This document shows, piece by piece, positions 43,749 through 52,738 of a stretch of 64,000 nt of DNA (positions within the stretch are counted from its first letter, which is position 1; each line of letters opens with the position of its first letter). The stretch is from positions 124,001 to 188,000 of the forward strand of contig NZ_JAMJWG010000012.1 of assembly GCF_024435355.1 (NCBI RefSeq), read 5' to 3'. Below the pieces are notes generated by a model. It saw only the letters and a list, made by a program, of their open reading frames with translations. It ran no database searches and had not been told where the DNA came from. This DNA comes from Streptomyces odontomachi. GTDB lineage: Bacteria; Actinomycetota; Actinomycetes; Streptomycetales; Streptomycetaceae. A program made the translations under genes and the position numbers.

Positions 43749-45116
43749 ATGAGCTACAGGCCGGGAGGGACCACGCACGCGGAAGCCGCAGCCGGGGTCG
43801 AAGGCACCGCGAGGGCCCCGCATCCGGGAGGAGCGGTCGCAGCGGCCGAGGACGAGGACCCGTTCGACGCGGGAGCGACCAGCATCCTGCGCCAGCCGAA
43901 GGCGGTGTGGGTCACCGCGGGCGCCTCCGTCGTCGCCTTCATGGGCATCGGGCTCGTCGACCCGATCCTGCCGTCCATCGCCAAGGGGCTCCAGGCCAAC
44001 CCCAGCCAGGTCTCCCTGCTGTTCACCTCGTACTTCCTGATCACCGCCGTCGCGATGCTGGTGACCGGATTCGTCTCCAGCCGGATCGGCGGCCGCAAGA
44101 CGCTGCTGGTCGGACTCGCGCTGGTGGTGGTCTTCGCGGCGCTCGCCGGCACCTCCCACTCGGTGGGACAGCTCGTCGGCTTCCGCGCCGGCTGGGGACT
44201 GGGCAACGCGCTCTTCGTCTCCACCGCCCTCGCGGTCATCGTGGGTGCGGCAGTTCCTATGGGTGCCGCGCGCAGCGCGTCGGTTGAGGGTGGTGGTGGG
44301 CGACGGGCGGGAGGCAGCGCGGCGGCGATCCTGCTCTACGAGTCGGCGCTCGGCCTCGGCATCGCCTGCGGGCCGCTGGTGGGTGCGCTGCTGGGCAACA
44401 TGAGCTGGCGGTACCCGTTCTTCGGCACGGCCGTGCTGATGGCGATCGGCTTCCTCTGCATCACGGCGTTCCTGAAGGACCAGCCACGACCTGCGCGCAA
44501 GACCTCGTTGCTCGCCCCGATCAAGGCGCTCGGCCACGGTGGCCTCGCCGCGACCGCGTTCTCGGCGTTCTTCTACAACTACACGTTCTTCACCGCACTG
44601 GCCTTCACGCCGTTCGTGCTGAACATGACCCCGTACCGGTCCGGAGCCGTCTTCTTCGCGTGGGGGCTGCTGCTGGCGGTCTTCTCGGTAGTGGTCGCGC
44701 CGCGCATGCAGGCCCGGTTCGGGTCGCTGACGGTGCTCGGCGGGTCGCTGGTGCTGCTCGCCGTCGACATGGCGGTGCTCGGATACGGGGACCACACCAC
44801 GGCGGTGGTGTGCACCATCGTCTCCGGTGCGCTCATCGGCGTGAACAACACGGTGTACACCGAGCTGGCGTTGGGCGTCTCCGACGCGCCGCGGCCGGTG
44901 GCCAGCGCCGGGTACAACTTCGTGCGGTGGTTCGCCGCGGCGGCCGCGCCGTTCCTGGCGCCGAAGTTCGAGGAGTGGTTCGACATCCACATCCCGTTCG
45001 TGGTCGCGGCGGCGACGTCGCTGGTGGCGGCGGTGATCGTGGTGGTGCGCCGCAAGGCCCTCGTGCACGAGGCGGAGGAGCTGGCCCAGCACCCCGCGCC
45101 CGCCGTGCGCTCCTGA
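43749..45116 (+). CDS. MFS transporter (drug-efflux type) with an internal low-complexity insert
   Basis: A 455-residue major facilitator with about 12 transmembrane helices. It has the DHA-type loop after TM2 (RIGGRKTLLVGLAL) and VDPILPSIAKGLQ in TM1. About residues 168-190 (PMGAARSASVEGGGGRRAGG) form a Gly/Ala/Arg-rich insert just before SAAAILLYESALGLG, where relatives run straight through. The insert is in frame, so the protein may still fold. ATG 43749 follows GGAGG by 7 nt. Substrate unknown; the AT-rich palindromic promoter suggests regulated expression. Confidence 0.87.
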   Translation: MSYRPGGTTHAEAAAGVEGTARAPHPGGAVAAAEDEDPFDAGATSILRQPKAVWVTAGASVVAFMGIGLVDPILPSIAKGLQANPSQVSLLFTSYFLITAVAMLVTGFVSSRIGGRKTLLVGLALVVVFAALAGTSHSVGQLVGFRAGWGLGNALFVSTALAVIVGAAVPMGAARSASVEGGGGRRAGGSAAAILLYESALGLGIACGPLVGALLGNMSWRYPFFGTAVLMAIGFLCITAFLKDQPRPARKTSLLAPIKALGHGGLAATAFSAFFYNYTFFTALAFTPFVLNMTPYRSGAVFFAWGLLLAVFSVVVAPRMQARFGSLTVLGGSLVLLAVDMAVLGYGDHTTAVVCTIVSGALIGVNNTVYTELALGVSDAPRPVASAGYNFVRWFAAAAAPFLAPKFEEWFDIHIPFVVAAATSLVAAVIVVVRRKALVHEAEELAQHPAPAVRS

Positions 45117-45157
45117 CCGGGGCGCCGGCGCACCCGGCCCGCCACGCATGTCGATGG

Positions 45158-45187
45158 CTGAGCCCCGCCCGGTCGGACGGGGCTCAG
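45158..45187. terminator. bidirectional hairpin terminator
   Basis: CTGAGCCCCG (45158-45167) pairs with CGGGGCTCAG (45178-45187). It sits between the convergent MFS and SUFU-domain genes and overlaps the stop codon of the latter. Confidence 0.75.
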
Positions 45188-45837
45188 TCCAGCCGCACGG
45201 AGCGGCGCAGCGGATCGCGCAGGTCCACCTCGTGGTCGAGCCACCGGGCGTGCAGCGCCTGCGCACCGTGCACCCGTTTCCAGGCGGCCTCGTTCGGCGT
45301 CATGGGCAGCAGCGGCAGGAACCGGACCGGCTCCATGGGTGCCGGCAGCTCCAGGTCGGCAACGAGCCCGCCGGGCTCCGCGACCAGGACCGACTGGAAC
45401 GGTGCGCCGGACCACAGCGGTCCGCCCAGGTCGAGCGAGCCGCCCGGGGCCACCACAACACCCTCGACCTGGGGCGATGCGGCCAGCACCGCGAGCGGGC
45501 GTAGCACCTCGTCGGTGTCGGCGACGCCCGCACGCACCGACAGCAGCAGCTCCGCACGCGGGCCCTGCACCGGATCGGCGAACCCCGCCGCGGGATCGGT
45601 CATCGGCTGCGCGGACATGCCCAGTGTGGCGTAGCGCACGATGCCCGACGCGGAAGCGTCGCCCGCGCCGTCACCCGGGCCCGCGTCTCCCCCGCCCGAG
45701 GCCGTCCCGGCGGAGTGGAAGCGCAGCACCTCGATGCGGTCCGTACCGAGGAACGTCACCGACGCACGCGCGTCCGGCTCGCCCAGAGCGGCCCGTAGCC
45801 GGTCCTCCACCAGCGCCAGAACTTCAGCCATCGCCAT
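45184..45837 (-). CDS. suppressor-of-fused domain protein
   Basis: A 217-residue protein with the SUFU fold: IVRYATLGMSAQPM, RAELLLSVRAG and FLPLLPMTPNEAAW. Bacterial SUFU proteins often occur as immunity or adaptor modules and have no known enzymatic motif. A Gly/Asp-rich insert lies around residues 45-65. The ATG at 45837 lacks a ribosome site, but TATGCT (minus strand, 45844-45849) ends 6 nt upstream, indicating a leaderless message. ATG 45831 is an alternative start. No toxin partner is visible beside it. Confidence 0.75.
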   Translation of the reverse strand: MAMAEVLALVEDRLRAALGEPDARASVTFLGTDRIEVLRFHSAGTASGGGDAGPGDGAGDASASGIVRYATLGMSAQPMTDPAAGFADPVQGPRAELLLSVRAGVADTDEVLRPLAVLAASPQVEGVVVAPGGSLDLGGPLWSGAPFQSVLVAEPGGLVADLELPAPMEPVRFLPLLPMTPNEAAWKRVHGAQALHARWLDHEVDLRDPLRRSVRLD

Positions 45838-46524
45838 GACGCGAGCATATGCAGCACCACGGAAACGCCGCCGGGGGAGGGCGCCGCCAAAGCCTCCCGC
45901 CAGGGTCCGCCACGCCCGCCGGCGAGGACTCGCCCTCGGCCCGGAGCGGTATACAAATCAGCAAAGCCGGGATGTGGCACCTCTGACGGCTGATAAGCTT
46001 GAGCGCTGGTCGGGGCAGTACGCGACAGAGGCGCAGTGCACGCCCTCCCTTGCGAACCCCGACAACGCGTCCGGCAGGCCCGGCGCACCAAGACTCCCCC
46101 ACGGGGGACCGGCCGGAGGAGGTGGGGCTGTCATGGATCGAAGTCGACCGTGCAGTACCACCCGCTCTTCCGACCGCTGAGTCGCGCAGCTCCGCACCCT
46201 CACGTACGCCCGTACGTCACGTACCGTCCGTACACGGCGGCTGCCCCCTGCACATGCGTCACAAACATGCGGCGCACCACGGAAGAGCGCTTCGTGCCCA
46301 CCCGGTCCTTAAGCGATCGGTTTGATCTGCATCAGTAGCGCAGCCGCCCACCGTGACGGTGCGGTGCTCCCCGCTTTGTGGACGTGCCAGTCCCCCAGTG
46401 CCGAAAGCGCCCTGGAAGGCCCCCCGGTGCCGAACGACCGGGTGGGGCCCCAGTACGCCGGACGTCCTCATTCCGGGTAGTTCCAGCCGGCCGCCGGCGG
46501 CCCCGCCCGCGAAGGAGCCTGCCC
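45838..46524. other. 687-bp gene-free leader region upstream of corA
   Basis: A long region before the Mg2+ transporter gene. CCCCAC (46097-46102) can pair with GTGGGG (46122-46127), and CTCC (46094-46097) with the ribosome-site GGAG (46115-46118). A 15-codon ORF follows at 46133. A TATACA hexamer near 45950 and a GATAAGCTT stretch near 45990 are possible promoter elements. No known riboswitch class could be matched by eye. Confidence 0.45.
46133..46180 (+). CDS. possible 15-codon leader peptide upstream of corA
   Basis: ATG 46133 with GGAGGAGG (46115-46122) 10 nt upstream encodes MDRSRPCSTTRSSDR. The ribosome site can be masked by an upstream C-rich strand. It lies 344 bp before the corA start. 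A leader role is a guess from position and structure. Confidence 0.3.
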   Translation: MDRSRPCSTTRSSDR

Positions 46525-47652
46525 ATGTCGATGATTCGCGACCTGCGTTCCGCCGTCCGTCCCACGCTCCGCAGGGACGGCGCCCTCGCCCCGTACGGGG
46601 CCACCAGTCACGCCTCCGCCGCCATGCCGTCCGCCATCGTGGACTGCGCCGTCTACCGGGACGGGCACCGCGTCGCCGCCCTGGGCGCCGTCACGCCCCG
46701 CCAGGCGATGCTGGACGTCCGCAGCAACGGCGGCTTCGCCTGGATCGGGCTGCACGAGCCCAGCGAGGACGAGTTCGCCGGGATCGCCGCCGAGTTCGGC
46801 CTGCACCCGCTGGCCGTCGAGGACGCCGTACACGCCCACCAGCGGCCCAAGCTGGAACGTTACGACGACACCCTGTTCACCGTCTTCAAGACGATCCACT
46901 ACGTCGAGCACGCCGAGCTGACCGCGACCAGCGAGATCGTCACGACCGGCGAAGTGATGTGCTTCACGGGCCAGGACTTCTTCATCACCGTCCGGCACGG
47001 CGGCCAGGGCTCGCTGCGCGCGCTGCGGCACCGGCTACAGGACGAGCCTGAGCTGCTGGCCAAGGGGCCGTCCGCGGTGCTGCACGCCATCGCCGACCAT
47101 GTCGTCGACGGCTACCTGGCGGTCGCCGACGCCATGCAGGACGACATCGACGAGGTCGAGACCGAGGTGTTCTCGGCGCCCGGCAAGAACGGCCGGGGCA
47201 CCTCGCGCGGCGTGGACGCCGGCCGGATCTACCAGCTCAAGCGCGAAGTGCTGGAGTTCAAGCGGGCGGTGGCACCGCTGGCGCGACCCATGCAGTTGCT
47301 CAGCGAGCGGCCGATGCGGCTGGTCGACCCGGACATCCAGAAGTACTTCCGTGACGTGGCCGACCACCTCACCCGCGTACAGGAGCAGGTCGTGGGCTTC
47401 GACGACCTGCTGAACTCCATCCTCCAGGCCAACCTCGCGCAGGCGTCCGTCGCACAGAACGAGGACATGCGCAAGATCACGTCCTGGGCGGCGATCATCG
47501 CCGTGCCGACGATGGTCTGCGGCGTGTACGGGATGAACTTCGACCACATGCCCGAGACGCACTGGCGGTTCGGCTACCCGCTGGTCATGGGGATCACGGT
47601 GGCCATCTGCTACACGATCCATCGCACGCTCAAGCGGAACGGATGGCTCTGA
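46525..47652 (+). CDS. corA: CorA family magnesium/cobalt transporter
   Basis: A 375-residue CorA channel. The soluble N-terminal domain and long stalk helix (to about residue 310) are followed by two transmembrane helices. The signature selectivity motif YGMN is in CGVYGMNFDHMPE between them, and the C-terminus is basic (LKRNGWL). CorA pentamers import Mg2+ and sometimes Co2+. ATG 46525 has GAAGGAG 7 nt upstream. An unusually long leader precedes it, and MgtE-N/CBS and DUF1003 genes lie about 2-4 kb downstream, as near Rv1239c in mycobacteria. Confidence 0.94.
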   Translation: MSMIRDLRSAVRPTLRRDGALAPYGATSHASAAMPSAIVDCAVYRDGHRVAALGAVTPRQAMLDVRSNGGFAWIGLHEPSEDEFAGIAAEFGLHPLAVEDAVHAHQRPKLERYDDTLFTVFKTIHYVEHAELTATSEIVTTGEVMCFTGQDFFITVRHGGQGSLRALRHRLQDEPELLAKGPSAVLHAIADHVVDGYLAVADAMQDDIDEVETEVFSAPGKNGRGTSRGVDAGRIYQLKREVLEFKRAVAPLARPMQLLSERPMRLVDPDIQKYFRDVADHLTRVQEQVVGFDDLLNSILQANLAQASVAQNEDMRKITSWAAIIAVPTMVCGVYGMNFDHMPETHWRFGYPLVMGITVAICYTIHRTLKRNGWL

Positions 47653-47686
47653 GTGCCCGTGCGGGCAGCCTCACTACCCTGGTCAC

Positions 47687-48211
47687 ATGAACGCTGAGCT
47701 GCTCGGCCGCGCCCTCGTCGAGGAGGCCACGAAGAAGTCGGCGCTGATCTGGGTGACCGGCACCGGCCCCTGCCGGGCCCTGTGGCACGTCTGGCACGAG
47801 GGCGCCGCCTGCCTGGTGGGCGACGGCCCCGGTGAGCAGCCGCTGCCCGGACTCCCCGACCAGGGCCGCGCCACGGTCACCGTGCGCAGCAAGGACAAGG
47901 GCGGCCGGCTCGTCGAATGGGACGCGAAGGTCGTGGAGCTGGCCCCCGGCTCCGCGGCGTGGCAGGCCGCGGTCGCCGAGCTCAAAGGGAAGCGGCTGAA
48001 CGCGCCGGACGGCGAGGCGATGGTGGAGCGATGGGCCCGGGAGTGCCGTGTGGTGCGCCTGGAGCCCCTGCCGGAGCCGGTGCGGACGGATTTCCCGGCC
48101 GAGTCCCTGGCGGCGCCTCCGCCCGCCACCTCGGCCACCACACGGGTGCCGCTGCCCGCCGGGGTACCGCGGCTGCTGCTGCGGGGCCGGCGCAGGCGCC
48201 GCACCCCCTGA
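47687..48211 (+). CDS. conserved hypothetical protein
   Basis: A 174-residue soluble protein. The first 100 residues look like a small beta-barrel (SALIWVTGTG, ALWHVWHEGAACLVGD, RATVTVRSKDKGGRL) reminiscent of FMN-binding split barrels, but no cofactor motif is certain. The C-terminus is basic and ends RRRRRTP. The ATG has no ribosome site; TACCCT (47675-47680) ends 6 nt before it, so the message is probably leaderless. Function unknown. Confidence 0.6.
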   Translation: MNAELLGRALVEEATKKSALIWVTGTGPCRALWHVWHEGAACLVGDGPGEQPLPGLPDQGRATVTVRSKDKGGRLVEWDAKVVELAPGSAAWQAAVAELKGKRLNAPDGEAMVERWARECRVVRLEPLPEPVRTDFPAESLAAPPPATSATTRVPLPAGVPRLLLRGRRRRRTP

Positions 48212-48292
48212 CGGGCCGGCGCACGCGCGCCCTGCGCGGTCCACGCTCCGTGCGGCAGCGGTCCGGGGCGACGCACACGCCCTCGGTCGGGC

Positions 48293-49048
48293 TCAGGACG
48301 TCGGCAGCTGCTGCCCGTAGTCGACCATGTCGCCCTTGGCCGGCTCCTCGAGGGAGAACGACTTGTTCCACTCCGTGAACGTAAGCGTGCCGGCGCCGCC
48401 GGCGCGCTGGAGGCGGATCGGGACCGGGGTGTCCTCCAGGGAGACGTCGAGGATGCCGCCCGCCCCGTCGTCGCCCTTGATCTCGATCGTGCGTATGCCC
48501 TCCGTCTCGCCGTGGTCGCCCTTGCCCAGCGAGCCGTGCAGGGTGAGCACCCCGTCCAGCAGCACGTCCTTGTCGGTGAAGCCGGACAGCTGCTCGTAGG
48601 ACGCGTCGCCCTTCGGCACCCGGACGTACTTGCCGCCCAGCGCCTTGGCGGCGGCCGTGTCCGTACCGCCCTTGCCCCCCTTGTCCTTCCACCAGCTCGC
48701 GTCCGCCTTGAGGAAGAGGTGGTCGCCGACCCGCAGCAGCCGGAAGGTGCTGCCCTTGGTGGTGACGGAGCCGGTGCCACCGCTCGCCTTGAGCCGCATG
48801 TCGAGCCGGTAGGTGCCGTCCTTGCTGACCACCGTGCCGGCCAGCCGTACCGCTGAGGCGGCCTTGGCGGCCTTCTGGGCGTCCTTCTGGATCTGCGCGG
48901 GCTCCAGCTTCCCCTCGCCGTTGGTGTTCGCGTCGGGGTCGCCGGAGCAGCCGGCGAGCACCATCCCCGCAACGATCAGCCCCGCCCCCAGCACACCCGT
49001 CCTCAGGCGTGCGACAGGACGAAGACGGCGGCGGGAAATCGATGTCAC
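48293..49048 (-). CDS. LppX/LprG-like lipoprotein
   Basis: A 251-residue exported lipoprotein. Signal RTGVLGAGLIVAGMVLAGC ends in the lipobox LAGC. The mature part has alternating strands (TVVSKDGTYRLDMRL, SVTTKGSTFRLLRVGDHLFL) typical of the LppX/LprAFG antiparallel half-barrel that carries lipids in mycobacteria. GTG 49048 is the only start giving a full signal peptide, although no good ribosome site is seen. The ligand is unknown. It lies divergent from the MgtE-N/CBS gene. Confidence 0.78.
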   Translation of the reverse strand: MTSISRRRLRPVARLRTGVLGAGLIVAGMVLAGCSGDPDANTNGEGKLEPAQIQKDAQKAAKAASAVRLAGTVVSKDGTYRLDMRLKASGGTGSVTTKGSTFRLLRVGDHLFLKADASWWKDKGGKGGTDTAAAKALGGKYVRVPKGDASYEQLSGFTDKDVLLDGVLTLHGSLGKGDHGETEGIRTIEIKGDDGAGGILDVSLEDTPVPIRLQRAGGAGTLTFTEWNKSFSLEEPAKGDMVDYGQQLPTS

Positions 49049-49368
49049 GTGAAGGCTGCCTCTCGTCCGGATCGATCAGGAGCGGCGTGGTCCGGGCGGC
49101 GACTCGGGGCACCCGCGCCCGGCGGCAGTACGGCAGCGTACCGGGGCGCCCCGAGCCCGGCCGCAGCAGCATGACCAGCGCTCTCGCGGAACGCCCGCCA
49201 AGGCGTACCGGACCAGGACGGACTAGCCTGAAGCGCGTATTGGTCGACAATGCACCGATGTGACCCCGCCCCGCCCATCCGGCCGGCCCGGACCAGCCCG
49301 GCCGCCGACCCACCGCGGCAGACCGCCGCGGCACCGCGCATCGCCCGTGGCGGAAGGAGGCGTGCAGC
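49049..49368. other. divergent intergenic region between the lipoprotein and CBS genes
   Basis: A 320-bp region that should hold both promoters. The end carries GGAAGGAGG for the CBS gene. No repeat or operator was obvious. Confidence 0.5.
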
Positions 49369-50712
49369 ATGGCGGCAGGCGCCACCCGGATCTTCGTCTC
49401 GCACCTGGCCGGCATCGCCGTGTTCGACCCGAACGGCGATCAGGTCGGGCGGGTACGGGACCTGGTCACCATCCTGCGCCACCAGGAACCCCGCGGCGTG
49501 CCCGCCGTGCCCGCCGCCGACGGCACCCGCCGGGAGGCCCTGGCGCGCCGGCCGCCCCGACTGCTCGGCGTCGTCGTCGAGCTGGTCAACCGTCGACGGA
49601 TCTTCCTGCCCATGACCAGGGTGACCAGCATCGAGGCGGGCCAGGTCATCACCACCGGCGTGCTGAACATGCGCCGCTTCGAACAGCGCCCGGCGGAACG
49701 GCTGGTCTTCGGTGAGCTGCTCGATCGCCGGGTGCGCCTGCTCGAGACGGACGAGCAGGTGACCGTCCTCGACCTGTCCGTGCACCAGGTCTCGGCCCGC
49801 CGTGACTGGGAGATCGACCGGGTCTTCGTCCGTAAGGGCAAGGCCGGCGCGTTCCGGCGGCACAAGGGCGAGACGCTGACGGTGGAGTGGTCGGCGGTGA
49901 CCGGGTTCTCGCTGGAGGAGCAGGGCCAGGGCGCCGAGAACCTGCTGGCCACGTTCGAACAGATGCGCCCCGCCGACCTCGCGAACGTGCTGCACCACCT
50001 CTCGGCCAAGCGCCGTGCCGAGGTGGCGGCGGCCCTCAACGACGACCGGCTCGCCGACGTCCTCGAAGAGCTCCCGGAGGACGACCAGATCGAGATCCTC
50101 GGCAAGCTCAAGGACGAACGCGCCGCCGACGTCCTGGAGGCGATGGACCCCGACGACGCGGCCGACCTGCTCGGCGAGCTGCCGGACGACGACGTGGAGC
50201 GGTTGCTGACCCTGATGCGCCCCTCCGACGCGGCCGACATGCGGCGCCTGATGGCCTATGAGGAGCGCACCGCGGGCGGTCTGATGACCACCGAACCGGT
50301 GGTGCTGCGACCGGACGCGACGGTCGCCGACGCGCTCGCCCGGGTCCGCGAGGAGGAGCTGTCACCGGCGCTCGCCGCCCAGGTGTACGTGTGCCGGCCG
50401 CCGGACCAGACCCCGACCGGCAAGTACCTGGGCACCGTGCACTTCCAGCGGCTGCTGCGCGACCCGCCGTTCACGCTGGTCGGCTCCCTGCTCGACCAGG
50501 ACCAGGACCTCCAGACGCTCGGCCCTGAGACACCGCTGCCCGCGGTGGCCGGCTTCTTCGCCACCTACGACATGGTGGCGGCGCCGGTCGTCGACGAGAG
50601 CGGGGCGCTGCTCGGCGCGGTCACCGTGGACGACGTGCTGGACCACATGCTGCCGGACGACTGGCGGGAGAGCGAGTACACGTGGCCCGAGGAGGTGCAC
50701 GATGGCCCTTGA
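49369..50712 (+). CDS. MgtE N-domain plus CBS protein (no transport domain)
   Basis: A 447-residue cytoplasmic protein. A PRC-barrel-like N-terminal region (about 1-170) precedes an MgtE intracellular N domain of helical repeats (MRPADLANVLHHL, EELPEDDQIEILGKL, LEAMDPDDAADLLGELPDDD). Two CBS motifs follow (about 305-440), ending GAVTVDDVLDHML. The five-helix channel of true MgtE is missing, so it is probably a Mg2+- or nucleotide-sensing regulator rather than a channel. ATG 49369 has GGAAGGAGG 8 nt upstream. Its stop overlaps the DUF1003 start by 11 nt, and Rv1232c-Rv1231c show the same pair. Confidence 0.88.
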   Translation: MAAGATRIFVSHLAGIAVFDPNGDQVGRVRDLVTILRHQEPRGVPAVPAADGTRREALARRPPRLLGVVVELVNRRRIFLPMTRVTSIEAGQVITTGVLNMRRFEQRPAERLVFGELLDRRVRLLETDEQVTVLDLSVHQVSARRDWEIDRVFVRKGKAGAFRRHKGETLTVEWSAVTGFSLEEQGQGAENLLATFEQMRPADLANVLHHLSAKRRAEVAAALNDDRLADVLEELPEDDQIEILGKLKDERAADVLEAMDPDDAADLLGELPDDDVERLLTLMRPSDAADMRRLMAYEERTAGGLMTTEPVVLRPDATVADALARVREEELSPALAAQVYVCRPPDQTPTGKYLGTVHFQRLLRDPPFTLVGSLLDQDQDLQTLGPETPLPAVAGFFATYDMVAAPVVDESGALLGAVTVDDVLDHMLPDDWRESEYTWPEEVHDGP

Positions 50713-51310
50713 CCGCGACCTTCGGGATCAGCGCGACGTACGCGGTGAGCCGGTGCGCCCGTCGCGGGGCCGCATGGACCAGCCGCTCGTGCCGCGCCGC
50801 CGGCTGTTTCCGGAGTACGACCCGGACGCCTTCGGGCGGCTGTCGGAGCGGATCGCCCGGTTCCTCGGCACCGGGCGGTTCCTGGTCTGGATGACCTTCA
50901 CGATCATCGTCTGGATCGCCTGGAACGTCCTCGCCCCGCCCTCGTGGCGCTTCGACGAGTACCCGTTCATCTTCCTGACCCTGGCCCTGTCCCTCCAGGC
51001 CTCCTACGCCGCCCCGCTGATCCTGCTGGCCCAGAACCGCCAGGACGACCGGGACCGGGTCAACCTGGAGCAGGACCGCAAGCGCAACGAGCGGTCCATC
51101 GCGGAGACGGAGTACCTGAGCCGCGAGATGGCGGCGCTGCGCACCGGCCTCGGCGAGGTCGCCACTCGGGACTGGATACGGTCCGAACTGGAGGACCTGG
51201 CGAGGTTGCTGGAGACGACCGGGGCAACCGCGGACGGAGCCGGTGCCGACGCCCCGTCCGCACCCCCCGGCGGGGGTGCGGAGCGGCGTGGATCACCACG
51301 CCGTCCGTGA
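50702..51310 (+). CDS. DUF1003 membrane protein
   Basis: A 202-residue DUF1003 protein. Two transmembrane helices (FLVWMTFTIIVWIAWNVL and YPFIFLTLALSLQASYAAP) are followed by the family hallmark LILLAQNRQDDRDRVNLEQD and a cytoplasmic coiled coil. Function unknown, but it is genetically linked to Mg2+-related genes. The ATG has GAGGAGG 6 nt upstream and overlaps the previous gene, so they are cotranscribed. Confidence 0.9.
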   Translation: MALDRDLRDQRDVRGEPVRPSRGRMDQPLVPRRRLFPEYDPDAFGRLSERIARFLGTGRFLVWMTFTIIVWIAWNVLAPPSWRFDEYPFIFLTLALSLQASYAAPLILLAQNRQDDRDRVNLEQDRKRNERSIAETEYLSREMAALRTGLGEVATRDWIRSELEDLARLLETTGATADGAGADAPSAPPGGGAERRGSPRRP

Positions 51311-51483
51311 CCTGGGACACAGGCGTCACTGCTCCCTCCACCAGCCCCGAGGACATGGCCGGCCCTCCCCGGACGTCCCCAGTTCCCACCTCCCCATCGA
51401 ACGCACTTCGAGCCACGTACCGCCCACCCGTCGCCCACCACCACCCTCTACAGACGTGCTTCGCACGCCGTACCCTGTTTCGT

Positions 51484-52617
51484 ATGGTTACGGAAGACGC
51501 GGTGCGCGAGGCGCTGGCTACGGTGAAGGACCCCGAGATCCAGCGGCCCATCACCGATCTGGGGATGGTCAAGTCCGTGGAGGTCGGCGCCGACGGCGCC
51601 GTTGCCGTCACGGTGTATCTCACGGTCTCGGGATGCCCGATGCGGGAGACCATCACCCAGAACGTGACCGATGCCGTCGCCGCCGTCGAGGGCGTCACGC
51701 ACGTGGGCGTCACGCTGGACGTGATGAGCGACGAGCAGCGCCGCGAGCTGGCGACGTCGCTGCGTGGCGGCCAGGCCGAGCGCGAGGTGCCGTTCGCCAA
51801 GCCGGGCTCGCTGACCCGGGTGTACGCGGTGGCCTCCGGCAAGGGCGGCGTCGGCAAGTCGTCGGTGACGGTCAACCTGGCCGCAGCGATGGCCGCCGAC
51901 GGCCTCAAGGTCGGCGTGGTCGACGCGGACATCTACGGGCACAGCGTCCCCCGCATGCTCGGCACCGACGGCCGTCCCACCCAGGTCGAGAACATGATCA
52001 TGCCGCCGTCCGCGAACGGTGTGAAGGTCATCTCGATCGGCATGTTCACGCCGGGCAACGCGCCGGTCGTCTGGCGCGGCCCGATGCTGCACCGCGCCCT
52101 CCAGCAGTTCCTCGCCGACGTCTACTGGGGCGACCTGGACGTGCTCCTGCTCGACCTGCCGCCCGGCACCGGCGACATCGCGATCTCGGTGGCCCAGCTG
52201 GTGCCGAACGCCGAGATCATCGTCGTCACCACCCCGCAGCAGGCCGCTGCCGAGGTCGCCGAGCGGGCCGGCTCGATCGCCGTGCAGACCCACCAGAAGA
52301 TCGTCGGTGTGATCGAGAACATGTCGGGCCTGCCCTGCCCGCACTGCGGCGAGATGGTCGACGTGTTCGGCACCGGCGGCGGCAAGACCGTCGCCGAGGG
52401 CCTGACCAGGGCCACCGGTGCCGAGGTGCCGGTGCTCGGCGCCATCCCCATCGACGTACGGCTGCGCGAGGGCGGCGACGAGGGCAAGCCCGTCGTGATC
52501 ACCGACCCGGACTCCCCCGCGGGTGCGGCGCTGCACGAGATCGCCGCCAAGCTGGGGGCCCGCGAGCGCGGGCTCGCAGGGATGTCCCTGGGCATCACGC
52601 CGCGGAACAAGTTCTAG
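51484..52617 (+). CDS. mrp: Mrp/ApbC Fe-S cluster carrier ATPase
   Basis: A 377-residue protein. An N-terminal MIP18/DUF59 domain (VKDPEIQRPITDLGMVKS) is joined to a P-loop ATPase with deviant Walker A SGKGGVGKSS (about residue 121), LLDLPPGTGD and the Fe-S binding LPCPHCGEM. Mrp proteins assemble and hand on 4Fe-4S clusters. The ATG at 51484 has no ribosome site; TACCCT (51471-51476) ends 7 nt before it, so the gene is very likely leaderless. It corresponds to Rv1229c in the sigE-htrA neighbourhood. Confidence 0.93.
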   Translation: MVTEDAVREALATVKDPEIQRPITDLGMVKSVEVGADGAVAVTVYLTVSGCPMRETITQNVTDAVAAVEGVTHVGVTLDVMSDEQRRELATSLRGGQAEREVPFAKPGSLTRVYAVASGKGGVGKSSVTVNLAAAMAADGLKVGVVDADIYGHSVPRMLGTDGRPTQVENMIMPPSANGVKVISIGMFTPGNAPVVWRGPMLHRALQQFLADVYWGDLDVLLLDLPPGTGDIAISVAQLVPNAEIIVVTTPQQAAAEVAERAGSIAVQTHQKIVGVIENMSGLPCPHCGEMVDVFGTGGGKTVAEGLTRATGAEVPVLGAIPIDVRLREGGDEGKPVVITDPDSPAGAALHEIAAKLGARERGLAGMSLGITPRNKF

Positions 52618-52640
52618 GGCTGTTCCAGAGCCCGTCTCCC

Positions 52641-52719
52641 GGGCTCTCGCGCGGGTTCCGGGCTCTCGCGCGGGTTCCGGGCCCGCTCCGGTTCGCCCGC
52701 GCCCTCGACGGGGCGCGGG
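52641..52719. repeat. 19-bp perfect tandem duplicate and GC hairpin after mrp
   Basis: GGGCTCTCGCGCGGGTTCC is duplicated exactly at 52641-52659 and 52660-52678. Just downstream, CCCGCGCCC (52696-52704) and GGGCGCGGG (52711-52719), followed by GAACTGAGCG, form the common Streptomyces GCGCGGGGAACTG-type hairpin, probably the mrp terminator. Confidence 0.7.
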
Positions 52720-52738
52720 GAACTGAGCGGGCCACCCG

